Assembly (NCBI GenBank): GCA_030691435.1
Contig: JAUYEK010000404.1
Span: 1 to 10,143, forward strand
Direction: 5' to 3'
DNA from: Sulfuricella sp.
GTDB taxonomy: Bacteria > Pseudomonadota > Gammaproteobacteria > Burkholderiales > Sulfuricellaceae
DNA length: 10,143 nucleotides
How positions within the stretch are numbered: position 1 is the stretch's first letter; every line of letters begins with the position of its first letter. Made by a program: the position numbers and the translations under genes. Shown piece after piece: positions 1 to 7,486 of this stretch. The notes under the pieces were generated by a model. It was not told where the DNA came from, ran no database searches, and worked only from the letters and a program-made list of their open reading frames with translations.

Positions 1-784
1 CCAGCAGCCGACCGGTTTTCTGGCATTCGCAGTGGTAGGGGTCGCCTTTGTCCAGCGTGTAGCGCGGTACGCCGTGGAAGCTCATGACGAGCTTGTCGGG
101 GCGGCCATTCTGCATCCAGTCGTCGCGCACGCTTTGCGCCAATGCCGCGATGTAGCCGGGGTGGTCGTGAAAGCTCCTGACGGTGCGGATTTCCGGTATG
201 TTGCGCATCTTGCGCAAGGCGTCGAACACCGCGTCCATGGCTGAAGCCGTGGAGCTGGCGGCATACTGCGGGTAGAGCGGGAGAATCAGGATGCGCCCGC
301 AGTTCTGCTGCTTGAGCTTTTCCAGCGCCGACGCAACCGAAGGATTGCCGTAGCGCATGGCGAATTCAAGTAGAACAACATTTTTCACTTTTGCCCCCTC
401 TCCCGCAGGCGGGAGAGGGTTGGGGAGAGGGCTTGTCCCGTGGGAGAGGGGCAGTGCAGACGGCGCATTCAAAGTTTCACCCAAATAACCCTTCAGCATC
501 CTGGTTTGCCGCTGGGTGTGAACCAGCAGCGGAGAACCTTCCTTAGTCCATATCTTGGCGTATTTTTCCGCCGACTTCTTCGGCCGGGTGTTGAGGATGA
601 TGCCGTTCAGAATCAGCCACCACAGCGCACGGGGAATTTCCACCACGCGCGGGTCGCTGAGGAATTCCCTGAGATAAGGCTTCACCGCCGCGGCAGTTGG
701 CGCTTCCGGCGTGCCGAGGTTGATCAGGAGGATGCCGGTTTTGGTGGCAGTACCGTGGCGGTAGGGCGGTTCGGGATGGTACAT
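1..784 (-). CDS. hemH: Ferrochelatase (3' end outside window), carrying an in-frame repeat insertion
   Basis: Ferrochelatase inserts Fe2+ into protoporphyrin IX, the last step of protoheme synthesis. 261 N-terminal residues are in the window; the gene continues past the left edge. Visible family signatures are [12 protein letters not shown] (18-29), SPLL (84-87), FAMRYGNPS (141-149), the [13 protein letters not shown] block and [18 protein letters not shown], whose His237 matches the metal-inserting histidine of the family. The chosen ATG at 784 has AGGA 8 nt upstream (793-796). Between the conserved GYLGE and [11 protein letters not shown] segments there is an unexpected stretch of about 20-25 residues containing [13 protein letters not shown]. 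It is encoded by a GC-rich palindromic repeat (about 390-454) and keeps the frame open. The gene lies downstream of hrcA and the HicB-like ORF in the same direction, but is separated from them by a REP cluster that may terminate or process the transcript. The family assignment is firm; whether the enlarged enzyme is active is unknown. Confidence 0.93.
   Translation of the reverse strand, partial: MYHPEPPYRHGTATKTGILLINLGTPEAPTAAAVKPYLREFLSDPRVVEIPRALWWLILNGIILNTRPKKSAEKYAKIWTKEGSPLLVHTQRQTRMLKGYLGETLNAPSALPLSHGTSPLPNPLPPAGEGAKVKNVVLLEFAMRYGNPSVASALEKLKQQNCGRILILPLYPQYAASSTASAMDAVFDALRKMRNIPEIRTVRSFHDHPGYIAALAQSVRDDWMQNGRPDKLVMSFHGVPRYTLDKGDPYHCECQKTGRLL
390..454. repeat. GC-rich palindromic repeat inserted in frame in hemH
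   Basis: A perfect 11-bp stem lies at 396-406 and 409-419 (CCCTCTCCCGC / GCGGGAGAGGG, two unpaired bases). The nonamer GGGAGAGGG recurs three times, at 411-419, 423-431 and 442-450. Similar CCCTCTCCC...GGGAGAGGG units are common dispersed repeats in proteobacterial genomes. Read on the minus strand it has no stop and encodes [13 protein letters not shown] within ferrochelatase. The exact insertion limits are estimated from where ferrochelatase homology seems to stop and resume. Confidence 0.85.
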
Positions 785-807
785 GCAAGGAGTCCTGAGT
801 GGTAGAT

Positions 808-957
808 ATGTAGGTTGGGTTAGGCGCGGCTTTTTGCGCCATAACCCAACAAACCCAATCTTCCTTCTAAACGTCGGTGTCGCCTAGAGGCGCCTACTTT
901 TGGTGAATGTTTGGGTTTGTTGGGTTACGCGATAAAGCCGCTAACCCAACCTACATG
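808..957. repeat. Cluster of three GTAG-headed palindromes (REP/BIME) upstream of hemH
   Basis: The left arm (808-857, + orientation) begins ATGTAGGTTGGGTTA and ends TAACCCAACAAACCCA. The right arm (912-956) is its reverse complement with a few changes in the centre. Each arm is itself a hairpin (GTTGGGTTA...TAACCCAAC), and together they form a large inverted repeat. In the spacer, a third shorter GTAG-headed palindrome lies on the minus strand (876-897) with perfect stem CGCCT-AG-AGGCG at 881-892. This is the layout of bacterial interspersed mosaic elements (REPs in opposite orientation). It fills the gap between the HicB-like ORF and hemH, and its right arm supplies the TAG stop of the HicB-like ORF. 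Confidence 0.85.
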
Positions 958-1112
958 ATTGGTACATCTTCCATCAGCAGATAGGCGTCCTTGAGGTTTT
1001 CTTCCAGTTCTTCCTGTGTCTCGCCCTGAGTCATTATTTCCGGGTGCTCCAGGAGTTTTCCCAGCCAGAATTTGTCGGATTTCCAATAAATCATGGTCAT
1101 CTTGGGTTGCAT
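951..1112 (-). CDS. Small HicB-like (UPF0150-type) protein, probably C-terminally truncated
   Basis: 53 residues, beginning MQPKMTMIYWKSDKFWLGKL and containing LEHPEIMTQGETQEELEENL, which is the compact beta-beta-beta-alpha partial-RNase-H fold core seen in short HicB-like antitoxins. The start is well supported: GAGGAG at 1122-1127 lies 9 nt upstream of the ATG and overlaps the hrcA stop codon, so translation is probably coupled to hrcA. HicB-like proteins usually act as antitoxins for a HicA mRNA interferase, but no hicA ORF is found on either side. As I recall the family, several more residues normally follow this point; here the protein ends Asp-Val-Pro-Ile-Met and the TAG stop is part of the GTAG head of a REP element. 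A REP insertion probably clipped the C-terminus and may have accompanied loss of hicA. Function today is uncertain. Confidence 0.75.
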   Translation of the reverse strand: MQPKMTMIYWKSDKFWLGKLLEHPEIMTQGETQEELEENLKDAYLLMEDVPIM

Positions 1113-1125
1113 GATGGATTTCTCC

Positions 1126-2145
1126 TCAGTGGTAGGAAAGCGCGCTGGACAGCAGCTTGGCGGTGACGTCCACGATCGGGATGATGCGTTCGTAGGCCAT
1201 CCGGGTCGGGCCGATCACGCCGACAGTGCCGACGGTCTGGCCGTCCACCTCGTAGGGGGCGGTCACCAGGCTGCATTCGTCGAGCGGCATGCGGCCGGAT
1301 TCGCCGCCGATGAATATCTGTACGCCCTGGGCGTGCTGGCTGACGTCCAGAAGCTGGAGCAGGGTGGTTTTCTGGTCGAATGCATCGAACAACCGGCGCA
1401 GGGACGCCATGTTGGAAGACAGATCCCGCACATGCAGCAGCTTGCGCTCGCCAGACAGTACGTAGCTGTCGGCGCCTTCGTTCATCGCTTCGCTGCCGGC
1501 CTCCAGCGCCACGGCCATGAGCGCGGTCATGTCGTGGTGCAGCTGTTTCAGTTCGACCTGCATTTTGCCGCGCACCTCTTCCAGGGTGCAGCCGGCATAG
1601 TGCTGGTTGATGAAATTGGCCGCCTGGGTCAGCTCCGAGGCGGAATAGGATTTCTCGCTAACGATGATGCGGTTCTGCACATTGTCGTCGGTAGTGACCA
1701 GGATTAAGAGTATTCGTTTTTCGGAAAGATTCACGAATTCGATATGGCGGAAGGCGATGCTGCGGCGCTTCGGCGCCATCACGATGCCGGCGAACTGGGT
1801 CAGGTCGGAAAGCAGTTGCGAGGCGGAGGCGATCAGCTTCTGCGGATCGCTGGGATGAAGCTGGTTTTCCAGCTGGTGCACTTCGACCGCGTCGAGCGGC
1901 TGCACGGTGAGCAGGGAGTCAACGAAGAAGCGATAGCCGAGCGGAGTCGGAATGCGGCCAGCGCTGGTGTGCGGGCTGATGATGTAGCCCATTTCTTCCA
2001 GGTCGGCCATGATATTCCGGATGGTGGCCGGGCTGAGGTCCAGGCCGGAGAACTTCGACAGGGTTCGGGAGCCGATGGGCTGGCCTTCGCTGATATAGCG
2101 TTCCACCAGGGTTTTAAGCAGGATTTGCGCGCGTTTGTCGATCAT
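1126..2145 (-). CDS. hrcA: Heat-inducible transcription repressor HrcA
   Basis: HrcA represses class I heat-shock genes (groESL, dnaK operons) by binding the CIRCE inverted repeat, and depends on GroEL for activity. The 339-residue product has the N-terminal winged helix (about 1-75: [33 protein letters not shown], then [20 protein letters not shown]), followed by the GAF-like and dimerisation regions and ending LSSALSYH. The ATG at 2145 (MIDKRAQ) was chosen because it matches the usual start of the family; an in-frame GTG at 2175 would add 10 residues ([10 protein letters not shown]), and neither has a strong ribosome site. It is divergent from nadK across a short AT-rich gap and probably co-transcribed with the downstream HicB-like ORF. 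No CIRCE (TTAGCACTC-N9-GAGTGCTAA) is visible upstream, so autoregulation by that site is not evident here. Confidence 0.95.
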   Translation of the reverse strand: MIDKRAQILLKTLVERYISEGQPIGSRTLSKFSGLDLSPATIRNIMADLEEMGYIISPHTSAGRIPTPLGYRFFVDSLLTVQPLDAVEVHQLENQLHPSDPQKLIASASQLLSDLTQFAGIVMAPKRRSIAFRHIEFVNLSEKRILLILVTTDDNVQNRIIVSEKSYSASELTQAANFINQHYAGCTLEEVRGKMQVELKQLHHDMTALMAVALEAGSEAMNEGADSYVLSGERKLLHVRDLSSNMASLRRLFDAFDQKTTLLQLLDVSQHAQGVQIFIGGESGRMPLDECSLVTAPYEVDGQTVGTVGVIGPTRMAYERIIPIVDVTAKLLSSALSYH

Positions 2146-2223
2146 ACGTTCGGTTGTGCGACAGGTGTTATGCACTTCGAGTCATAGTACCACCAAAAGT
2201 TTTATTATGGTTTAATTCACGGC
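2146..2223. promoter_or_regulatory. Divergent hrcA/nadK intergenic region
   Basis: This AT-rich 78-bp gap must hold the promoters of the two diverging genes, unless the hrcA promoter lies inside nadK. On the + strand TATTAT (2203-2208) is a fair -10 for nadK, but no good -35 is seen at the right distance. It would put the transcript start only about 10 nt before the nadK ATG, matching the absence of a clear ribosome site there (near-leaderless mRNA). No palindromic operator was found. Confidence 0.35.
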
Positions 2224-3096
2224 ATGAGCCAGCTCTTCAAAACCATTGCCCTGATCGGCAAATACAACAGCCCGGAAATCGGCGATTCGCTGCTGCGTCT
2301 GGCCAGGTTTCTCGTCGAACAGGAACACGCCGTGCTGGTGGAGCGGCAGACGGCTGAAAGCGCCGGCGTGACCGATTATCCCCTGGCAGACCTGGAAGAG
2401 ATCGGGGCGCAGGCCGATCTGGCCGTGGTTCTCGGCGGCGACGGCACCATGCTGAATGTCGCCCGTTCCCTGCATACCTTCGGCGTGCCGCTGGTCGGCA
2501 TCAACCAGGGCAGGCTCGGCTTTCTGACCGACGTTTCGGTCGATACCATGCTGGAAACCATGGCGGAAATCCTTGCCGGCGACTACCTCAGCGAAGCGCG
2601 CTTCCTGCTCGACGTGACCGTCCGCCGCCAGGGGGAGAACGTCTACGAAGCCTGCGCCTTCAACGATGCGGCGGTCAGCAAGGGCGCGACAGCGCGCCTG
2701 ATCGAGCTGGAAGTGTTCGTCGACGGCCAGTTCGTTTACAGCCAGCGTTCCGACGGCATGATCATTTCCACCCCAACCGGCTCCACGGCCTATGCGCTGT
2801 CAGCCGGCGGGCCGATCCTGCACCCCACGCTGGAAGCGATTGTGCTCGTGCCAGTCTGCCCGCACACCCTGAGCAACCGGCCGATTGCGGTGAACAGCGA
2901 AAGCACCATCGAACTCCTGCTGCTCCATGCCAATGACGCGCGCTTGCATTTCGACGGCCAGCGCCATCTGGATTTGCAGGAAAGCGACTGGGTGATCGTG
3001 CGCCGGTCCAAGCAGATGGTGCGCCTGCTCCACCCATTCGGCTACAGCCACTACGACATGCTGCGCCAGAAGCTGCACTGGGGGGAGAAACTATAA
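2224..3096 (+). CDS. nadK: ATP-NAD kinase
   Basis: NAD kinase phosphorylates NAD+ to NADP+ and so sets the cytoplasmic NADP(H) pool. The 290-residue length is normal for proteobacterial enzymes (E. coli about 292). Visible motifs: the GGDGT catalytic/nucleotide loop (71-75) within VVLGGDGTMLN, NQGRLGFL (94-101), NDAAVSKG (147-154, NAD-binding), the DGMIISTPTGSTAYALS segment (from 177) followed by AGGPI, and LSNRPI (216-221). The ATG at 2224 starts the usual N-terminus (KTIALIGKYNSPEI); no clear Shine-Dalgarno precedes it. It lies just upstream of recN in the same direction, a pairing common in proteobacteria, but here the two are separated by a REP pair. No frameshift or missing motif was seen. 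Confidence 0.97.
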   Translation: MSQLFKTIALIGKYNSPEIGDSLLRLARFLVEQEHAVLVERQTAESAGVTDYPLADLEEIGAQADLAVVLGGDGTMLNVARSLHTFGVPLVGINQGRLGFLTDVSVDTMLETMAEILAGDYLSEARFLLDVTVRRQGENVYEACAFNDAAVSKGATARLIELEVFVDGQFVYSQRSDGMIISTPTGSTAYALSAGGPILHPTLEAIVLVPVCPHTLSNRPIAVNSESTIELLLLHANDARLHFDGQRHLDLQESDWVIVRRSKQMVRLLHPFGYSHYDMLRQKLHWGEKL

Positions 3097-3118
3097 AAAT
3101 CGCACTTTCAACCGCTGT

Positions 3119-3165
3119 GTGGGTACGGCTTCAGCCGTACATAATCAGGCTGAAGCCTGACCTAC
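3119..3165. repeat. Inverted REP pair between nadK and recN
   Basis: Two adjacent hairpins: GTACGGCTTCAGCCGTAC at 3123-3140 (7-bp stem, TTCA loop) and TCAGGCTGAAGCCTGA at 3145-3160 (7-bp stem). The second, read on the minus strand, starts GTAGGTCAGGCTTCAG from 3165. The first, read on the plus strand from 3119, starts GTGGGTACGGCTTCAG. They share the architecture GTRGGT-xx-GGCTTCAGCC-xx-AC in opposite orientation, the form of a minimal BIME. Without a T-tract this is not a typical intrinsic terminator, though it may stabilise or attenuate the nadK-recN transcript. Confidence 0.8.
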
Positions 3166-3193
3166 AGAACCCGCTGCCAAGGAACGAGTACGA

Positions 3194-4852
3194 ATGCTCC
3201 TGACCCTCAACATCCGTGATTTCGTCATCGTCGATCGCCTCGAGCTGGAATTTCAGCCCGGCTTCACCGTGCTTACCGGCGAAACCGGGGCAGGCAAATC
3301 CATCCTGATCGACGCCCTGTCGCTGGCATTGGGCGAACGTGCCGATGCCGGCGTGGTGCGCGCAGGCGCGGAACGCGCCGAGATCGAGGCCGAATTCGAT
3401 ACCCGCACCCTGCCCCAGCTTGAGTCCTGGCTGGACGAGCACGAGCTCGGCGGCGATCCCGGCGCGTGCCTGATGCGCCGCGTGGTGGATGCCGGAGGCC
3501 GCTCGCGCGCTTTCATCAACGGCCGCTCCGCCACCTTGCAGCAATTGCGCGAAACCGGCGAATTCCTGGTCGACATTCACGGCCAGCACGCCCACCAATC
3601 CCTGCTCAAGGCGGCTGCCCAGCGCGAGCTGCTCGATGCCTACGCCGGCCTGGGGCGTCCGGCCAGGGAAACGGCGGCAGCCTGGAAGGAATGGCAGGCG
3701 TTGAAGAAGGCGCGGCTGGAGCGGGAAAAGAATGCCGCCGCCTACGCCGAGGAGCTGGAACGCCTGGAATGGCAGGTGAAAGAGCTGGCGACGCTGAAAT
3801 TTTCCGGCCCGGAATGGGAAGAATTGCAGGCCGAACACGGCCGGCTGACCCACGCTGCCAGTCTGATGGAGGGTGCGCAGTTCGGCCTGGAAGTCCTGTC
3901 GGAGAATGACATGGCTTGCCTGGCGCAGGTCAACGGCGTGATTGCGCGCCTCAACAACCTGGTCGAACACGACGCCGGACTGAAGGAGGTGCTGGACTTG
4001 CTGGAACCGGCCGAGGTGCAACTGCGCGAAGCCGCCTACAGCCTGCGCCATTACTTGCAGCGCCTCGATCTCGACCCGGAGCGGCTCGCCCAGTGCGAGC
4101 AACGGCTGGGGGAGGTTCACGATGCCGCGCGCAAATGCCGTGTCGGCCCGGATCAACTGCCCGAACTACTGGCCGAGAAGATCGTTCGCCTGGACGAGCT
4201 GCGCGGCTTCGACAGCGGCAATGATGGGGTTCAGCGCGAACAGACGGCTCAGGCGCAATATCTCGAACTGGCCGGCAAGTTGAGCGCAGCCAGGAAAGAA
4301 GCGGCACGGGAGCTGGGTGGGAAGGTCAGCGTCGCGATGCAGTCCCTCGCCATGGCGGGCGGGCGCTTCGAAATTGCGCTGACCGAATTTGAAGGCAGTG
4401 CGCACGGCCTCGAAGAAATCGAGTTCCAGGTCAGCGCCCACGCCAGCCTGCCGCCCAAACCCCTGGCCAAGGTGGCCTCCGGCGGCGAACTGTCGCGCAT
4501 CAGCCTGGCTATCCAGGTTATCACCAGCAAGGTATCGCTGGTGCCTACCCTGATCTTCGACGAAGTGGACGTGGGCATCGGCGGCGGCGTGGCGGAAATC
4601 GTCGGCCAGTTGCTCAAGCAGCTCGGCACGGAGCGCCAGGTGCTGTGCGTCACCCACCTGCCCCAGGTGGCGTCGCAGGGCGACCATCATTGGCAAGTCA
4701 GTAAGTCCAGCCAAGGCGGCGGCGTGGCGAGCCGCATCCAGGTGCTGGAGCGGGATGCGCGCATCGAGGAAGTGGCACGCATGCTGGGCGGTGTCGAAGT
4801 CACCGAAACTACCCGCAAGCACGCGGCGGAGATGTTGGGGTTTAGCATGTAG
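3194..4852 (+). CDS. recN: DNA repair protein RecN (SMC-like ATPase)
   Basis: RecN is a cytoplasmic SMC-family ATPase acting in recombinational repair of double-strand breaks, holding DNA segments together. The 552-residue product matches the E. coli length (about 553). Walker A GETGAGKS is at 29-36, the ABC signature SGGELSR at 429-435, Walker B with catalytic acid in IFDEVD (D456, E457), and the switch histidine at H488 in CVTHLPQVAS. The middle (about 150-370) is rich in Glu, Leu, Arg and Ala as expected for the coiled coil. AAGGAA at 3179-3184 lies 9 nt before the ATG. The C-terminus AAEMLGFSM ends at a TAG that belongs to the GTAG head of the REP flanking the downstream transposase, so the last residue or residues and the stop are probably element-derived. 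In many bacteria recN is SOS-controlled; no convincing LexA box was seen here. Confidence 0.97.
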   Translation: MLLTLNIRDFVIVDRLELEFQPGFTVLTGETGAGKSILIDALSLALGERADAGVVRAGAERAEIEAEFDTRTLPQLESWLDEHELGGDPGACLMRRVVDAGGRSRAFINGRSATLQQLRETGEFLVDIHGQHAHQSLLKAAAQRELLDAYAGLGRPARETAAAWKEWQALKKARLEREKNAAAYAEELERLEWQVKELATLKFSGPEWEELQAEHGRLTHAASLMEGAQFGLEVLSENDMACLAQVNGVIARLNNLVEHDAGLKEVLDLLEPAEVQLREAAYSLRHYLQRLDLDPERLAQCEQRLGEVHDAARKCRVGPDQLPELLAEKIVRLDELRGFDSGNDGVQREQTAQAQYLELAGKLSAARKEAARELGGKVSVAMQSLAMAGGRFEIALTEFEGSAHGLEEIEFQVSAHASLPPKPLAKVASGGELSRISLAIQVITSKVSLVPTLIFDEVDVGIGGGVAEIVGQLLKQLGTERQVLCVTHLPQVASQGDHHWQVSKSSQGGGVASRIQVLERDARIEEVARMLGGVEVTETTRKHAAEMLGFSM

Positions 4853-4880
4853 GCTGGGGTGAGCCCGCGAACCCCAGCAA
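4849..4880 (+). repeat. Left REP flanking the RAYT transposase
   Basis: The element starts with the diagnostic GTAG at 4849-4852, then an 8-bp perfect stem GCTGGGGT (4853-4860) / ACCCCAGC, with a short loop. It is nearly identical (about 30 of 32 bases) to the reverse complement of the element at 5433-5464. It overlaps the recN stop codon (TAG 4850-4852). Confidence 0.92.
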
Positions 4881-4897
4881 CAACAATCGAACCCAAC

Positions 4898-5431
4898 ATG
4901 AGAAGCTACCTACGCGCATTCATCCGGGGCGGGACATTCTTCTTCACCGTCAACCTGGCTGACAGATCGAAAACGCTACTCACCGATCATGTCGGCGAGC
5001 TACGCGAAACCATCCGAAAAGTTCGCGACCGGCACCCCTTTCATATCGACGCCATCGTCATTCTCCCCGATCACCTCCATGCCATTTGGACATTGCCACC
5101 GGGAGATACGGATTACCCTACGCGCTGGGCGTTGATCAAAGCCGGGTTTTCACGAAACCTGCCCAAGGTCGAGCGCATCAGCGCGAGCCGGATAGGGAAA
5201 GGCGAGCGGGGTATCTGGCAAAGGCGCTATTGGGAGCACCAGGTTCGTGACGAGGCCGATTACGAGCGGCATGTGGACTACATCCATTACAACCCGGTCA
5301 AACATGGACATGCGCAAGCGCCGCTTGACTGGCCCTATTCGTCACTGCACCGGTTCGTTCGGGAGGGTTCTATCCCGCCGCATTGGGGGGCAAATTATGC
5401 CGTACCGGAAGTGGCGGTATGGGGAGAGTGA
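4898..5431 (+). CDS. REP-associated tyrosine transposase (RAYT, Y1 HUH family)
   Basis: RAYTs are domesticated relatives of IS200/IS605 Y1 transposases that cut and join single-stranded REP DNA and are thought to spread REP elements. The 177-residue product carries GGTFFFTVNL near the N-terminus, the HUH metal motif in LPDHLHAIW (H59, H61), WQRRYWEH (107-114), and the HVDYIHYNPVKHG block. Y128 in this block aligns with the tyrosine I recall as catalytic (Y115) in E. coli TnpA-REP. The ATG at 4898 fits the family N-terminus (MRSYLRAFIRGG); an in-frame GTG at 4859 lies inside the left REP and would add 13 unlikely residues. All key residues are present, so it is probably active. It sits between near-perfect inverted REPs with no other cargo, in the recN-fur gap where the family backbone normally has nothing. 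Confidence 0.94.
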   Translation: MRSYLRAFIRGGTFFFTVNLADRSKTLLTDHVGELRETIRKVRDRHPFHIDAIVILPDHLHAIWTLPPGDTDYPTRWALIKAGFSRNLPKVERISASRIGKGERGIWQRRYWEHQVRDEADYERHVDYIHYNPVKHGHAQAPLDWPYSSLHRFVREGSIPPHWGANYAVPEVAVWGE

Positions 5432-5432
5432 A

Positions 5433-5464
5433 TTGCTGGGGTTCGCAGGGTCACCCCAGCCTAC
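5433..5464 (-). repeat. Right REP flanking the RAYT transposase
   Basis: Read on the minus strand it begins GTAG (5464-5461) followed by GCTGGGGTGA and ends AACCCCAGCAA, with the same 8-bp stem as the left copy and about two substitutions in the loop. It begins one base after the transposase stop codon. The two copies are inverted around the gene, as is usual for RAYT loci. Confidence 0.92.
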
Positions 5465-5528
5465 GCCTTCAGCGGGGTCTTGCTCGAAGCGGGTGGCGGT
5501 CAGCGACACGGCGGGTGGGAAGATGGGA

Positions 5529-5954
5529 TCAGGTCTTGTTCGGGCAGTCCGGTTTGGTGCAGTCGGCGAACAGGTACAGCGAGTGCTCGCGGACAACGAA
5601 GCCGCGCTCCTTGGCAACCTTGTCCTGGCGTTTTTCGATATCCGGGTCGTAAAACTCCTCCACCTTGCCGCATTGCAGGCAGACCAGGTGGTCGTGATGC
5701 TTGCCCTGGTCGAGTTCGAACACCGCCTTGTCACCCTCGAAGCTGTGGCGGATCAGCAGCCCCGCCTGCTCGAACTGGGTCAGTACCCGGTATACCGTGG
5801 CCAGACCCACGTCCTCGTTGTCCGCCAGCAGGATTTTGTACACGTCCTCGGCGGTGAGGTGGCGCACATCGCTGGTCTCGAACAGGTTGAGGATTTTCAG
5901 GCGCGGGGTGGTGGCCTTGAGCCCGGCGTTTTTCAGATCCTGCGAGTCGCCCAT
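5529..5954 (-). CDS. fur: Ferric uptake regulator Fur
   Basis: Fur is the Fe2+-dependent dimeric repressor of iron-uptake genes. The 141-residue length is typical. The N-terminal winged helix includes [23 protein letters not shown] (32-40) and the recognition region [17 protein letters not shown] (50-66). The metal-binding dimerisation half has [11 protein letters not shown] (86-96) with C92 and C95, the acidic EEFYDPDIE stretch, HSLYLF (124-129), and the C-terminal C132/C137 pair that forms the structural zinc site with the first pair. The ATG at 5954 is preceded by AGGA at a spacing of 7. It is divergent from bamE. A tandem GATTAAAC/GATTAAAT motif lies in its leader, but it is not a convincing Fur box, so autoregulation is unproven. 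Fur regulating iron supply next to hemH in the same region is conserved linkage, not an operon. Confidence 0.96.
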   Translation of the reverse strand: MGDSQDLKNAGLKATTPRLKILNLFETSDVRHLTAEDVYKILLADNEDVGLATVYRVLTQFEQAGLLIRHSFEGDKAVFELDQGKHHDHLVCLQCGKVEEFYDPDIEKRQDKVAKERGFVVREHSLYLFADCTKPDCPNKT

Positions 5955-6005
5955 GAGTCGATCCTAATAATTTAATCGTTTAATCATATAATGTTTACCC
6001 TTCGC

Positions 6006-6033
6006 TTTCCAGCGCTTCCTGGGGTGTTATAAT
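6006..6033 (+). promoter_or_regulatory. Predicted sigma-70 promoter of bamE-dapB
   Basis: A perfect TATAAT (6028-6033) lies 16 bp downstream of TTTCCA (6006-6011, 4 of 6 matches to TTGACA). It is placed about 33 bases before the bamE ATG in the fur/bamE divergent gap. Confidence 0.6.
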
Positions 6034-6066
6034 GCCGCCACTTTATTGTTTTTTGCCGGGATTTTT

Positions 6067-7355
<1,289 letters not shown>

Positions 7356-7403
7356 CGTAAAATTTGCTCAGCCCGGCCTGCATCACTCTCGGATTAGGTT
7401 GCC

Positions 7404-7444
7404 AAAAAAATATCGGGGCACATGGCTTTTTACCATGTGCCCCG
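7404..7444 (-). terminator. Rho-independent terminator of the outer-membrane protein gene
   Basis: A perfect 12-bp stem CGGGGCACATGG (7414-7425) / CCATGTGCCCCG (7433-7444) with a 7-base loop is followed, on the minus strand, by ATA and a run of seven T (A-run 7404-7410). It is oriented for the leftward gene that ends at 7487. There is no T-run on the plus-strand side, so it should not terminate dapB transcripts efficiently. Confidence 0.9.
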
Positions 7445-7486
7445 AAACAATCCGCCGGAAATGCAGCGTTTGGCAGTTTGCAGTAA

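Noticed and set aside
2146..2223. CIRCE operator upstream of hrcA
   Set aside because: No TTAGCACTC-N9-GAGTGCTAA or near match was found in the gap on either strand.
3131..4822. Long open frames on the minus strand opposite recN (341 and 218 codons)
   Set aside because: They are antisense to a well-supported recN, have no recognisable motifs and a composition typical of the complement of a GC-rich gene.
4859..4897. Upstream GTG start for the transposase
   Set aside because: The extra 13 residues are encoded by the REP itself and are not part of the family's N-terminus; the ATG at 4898 fits better.
5955..6000. Fur box in the fur promoter
   Set aside because: The AT-rich tandem GATTAA repeats only loosely resemble the NATWAT hexamer pattern and lack its symmetry; too weak to call.
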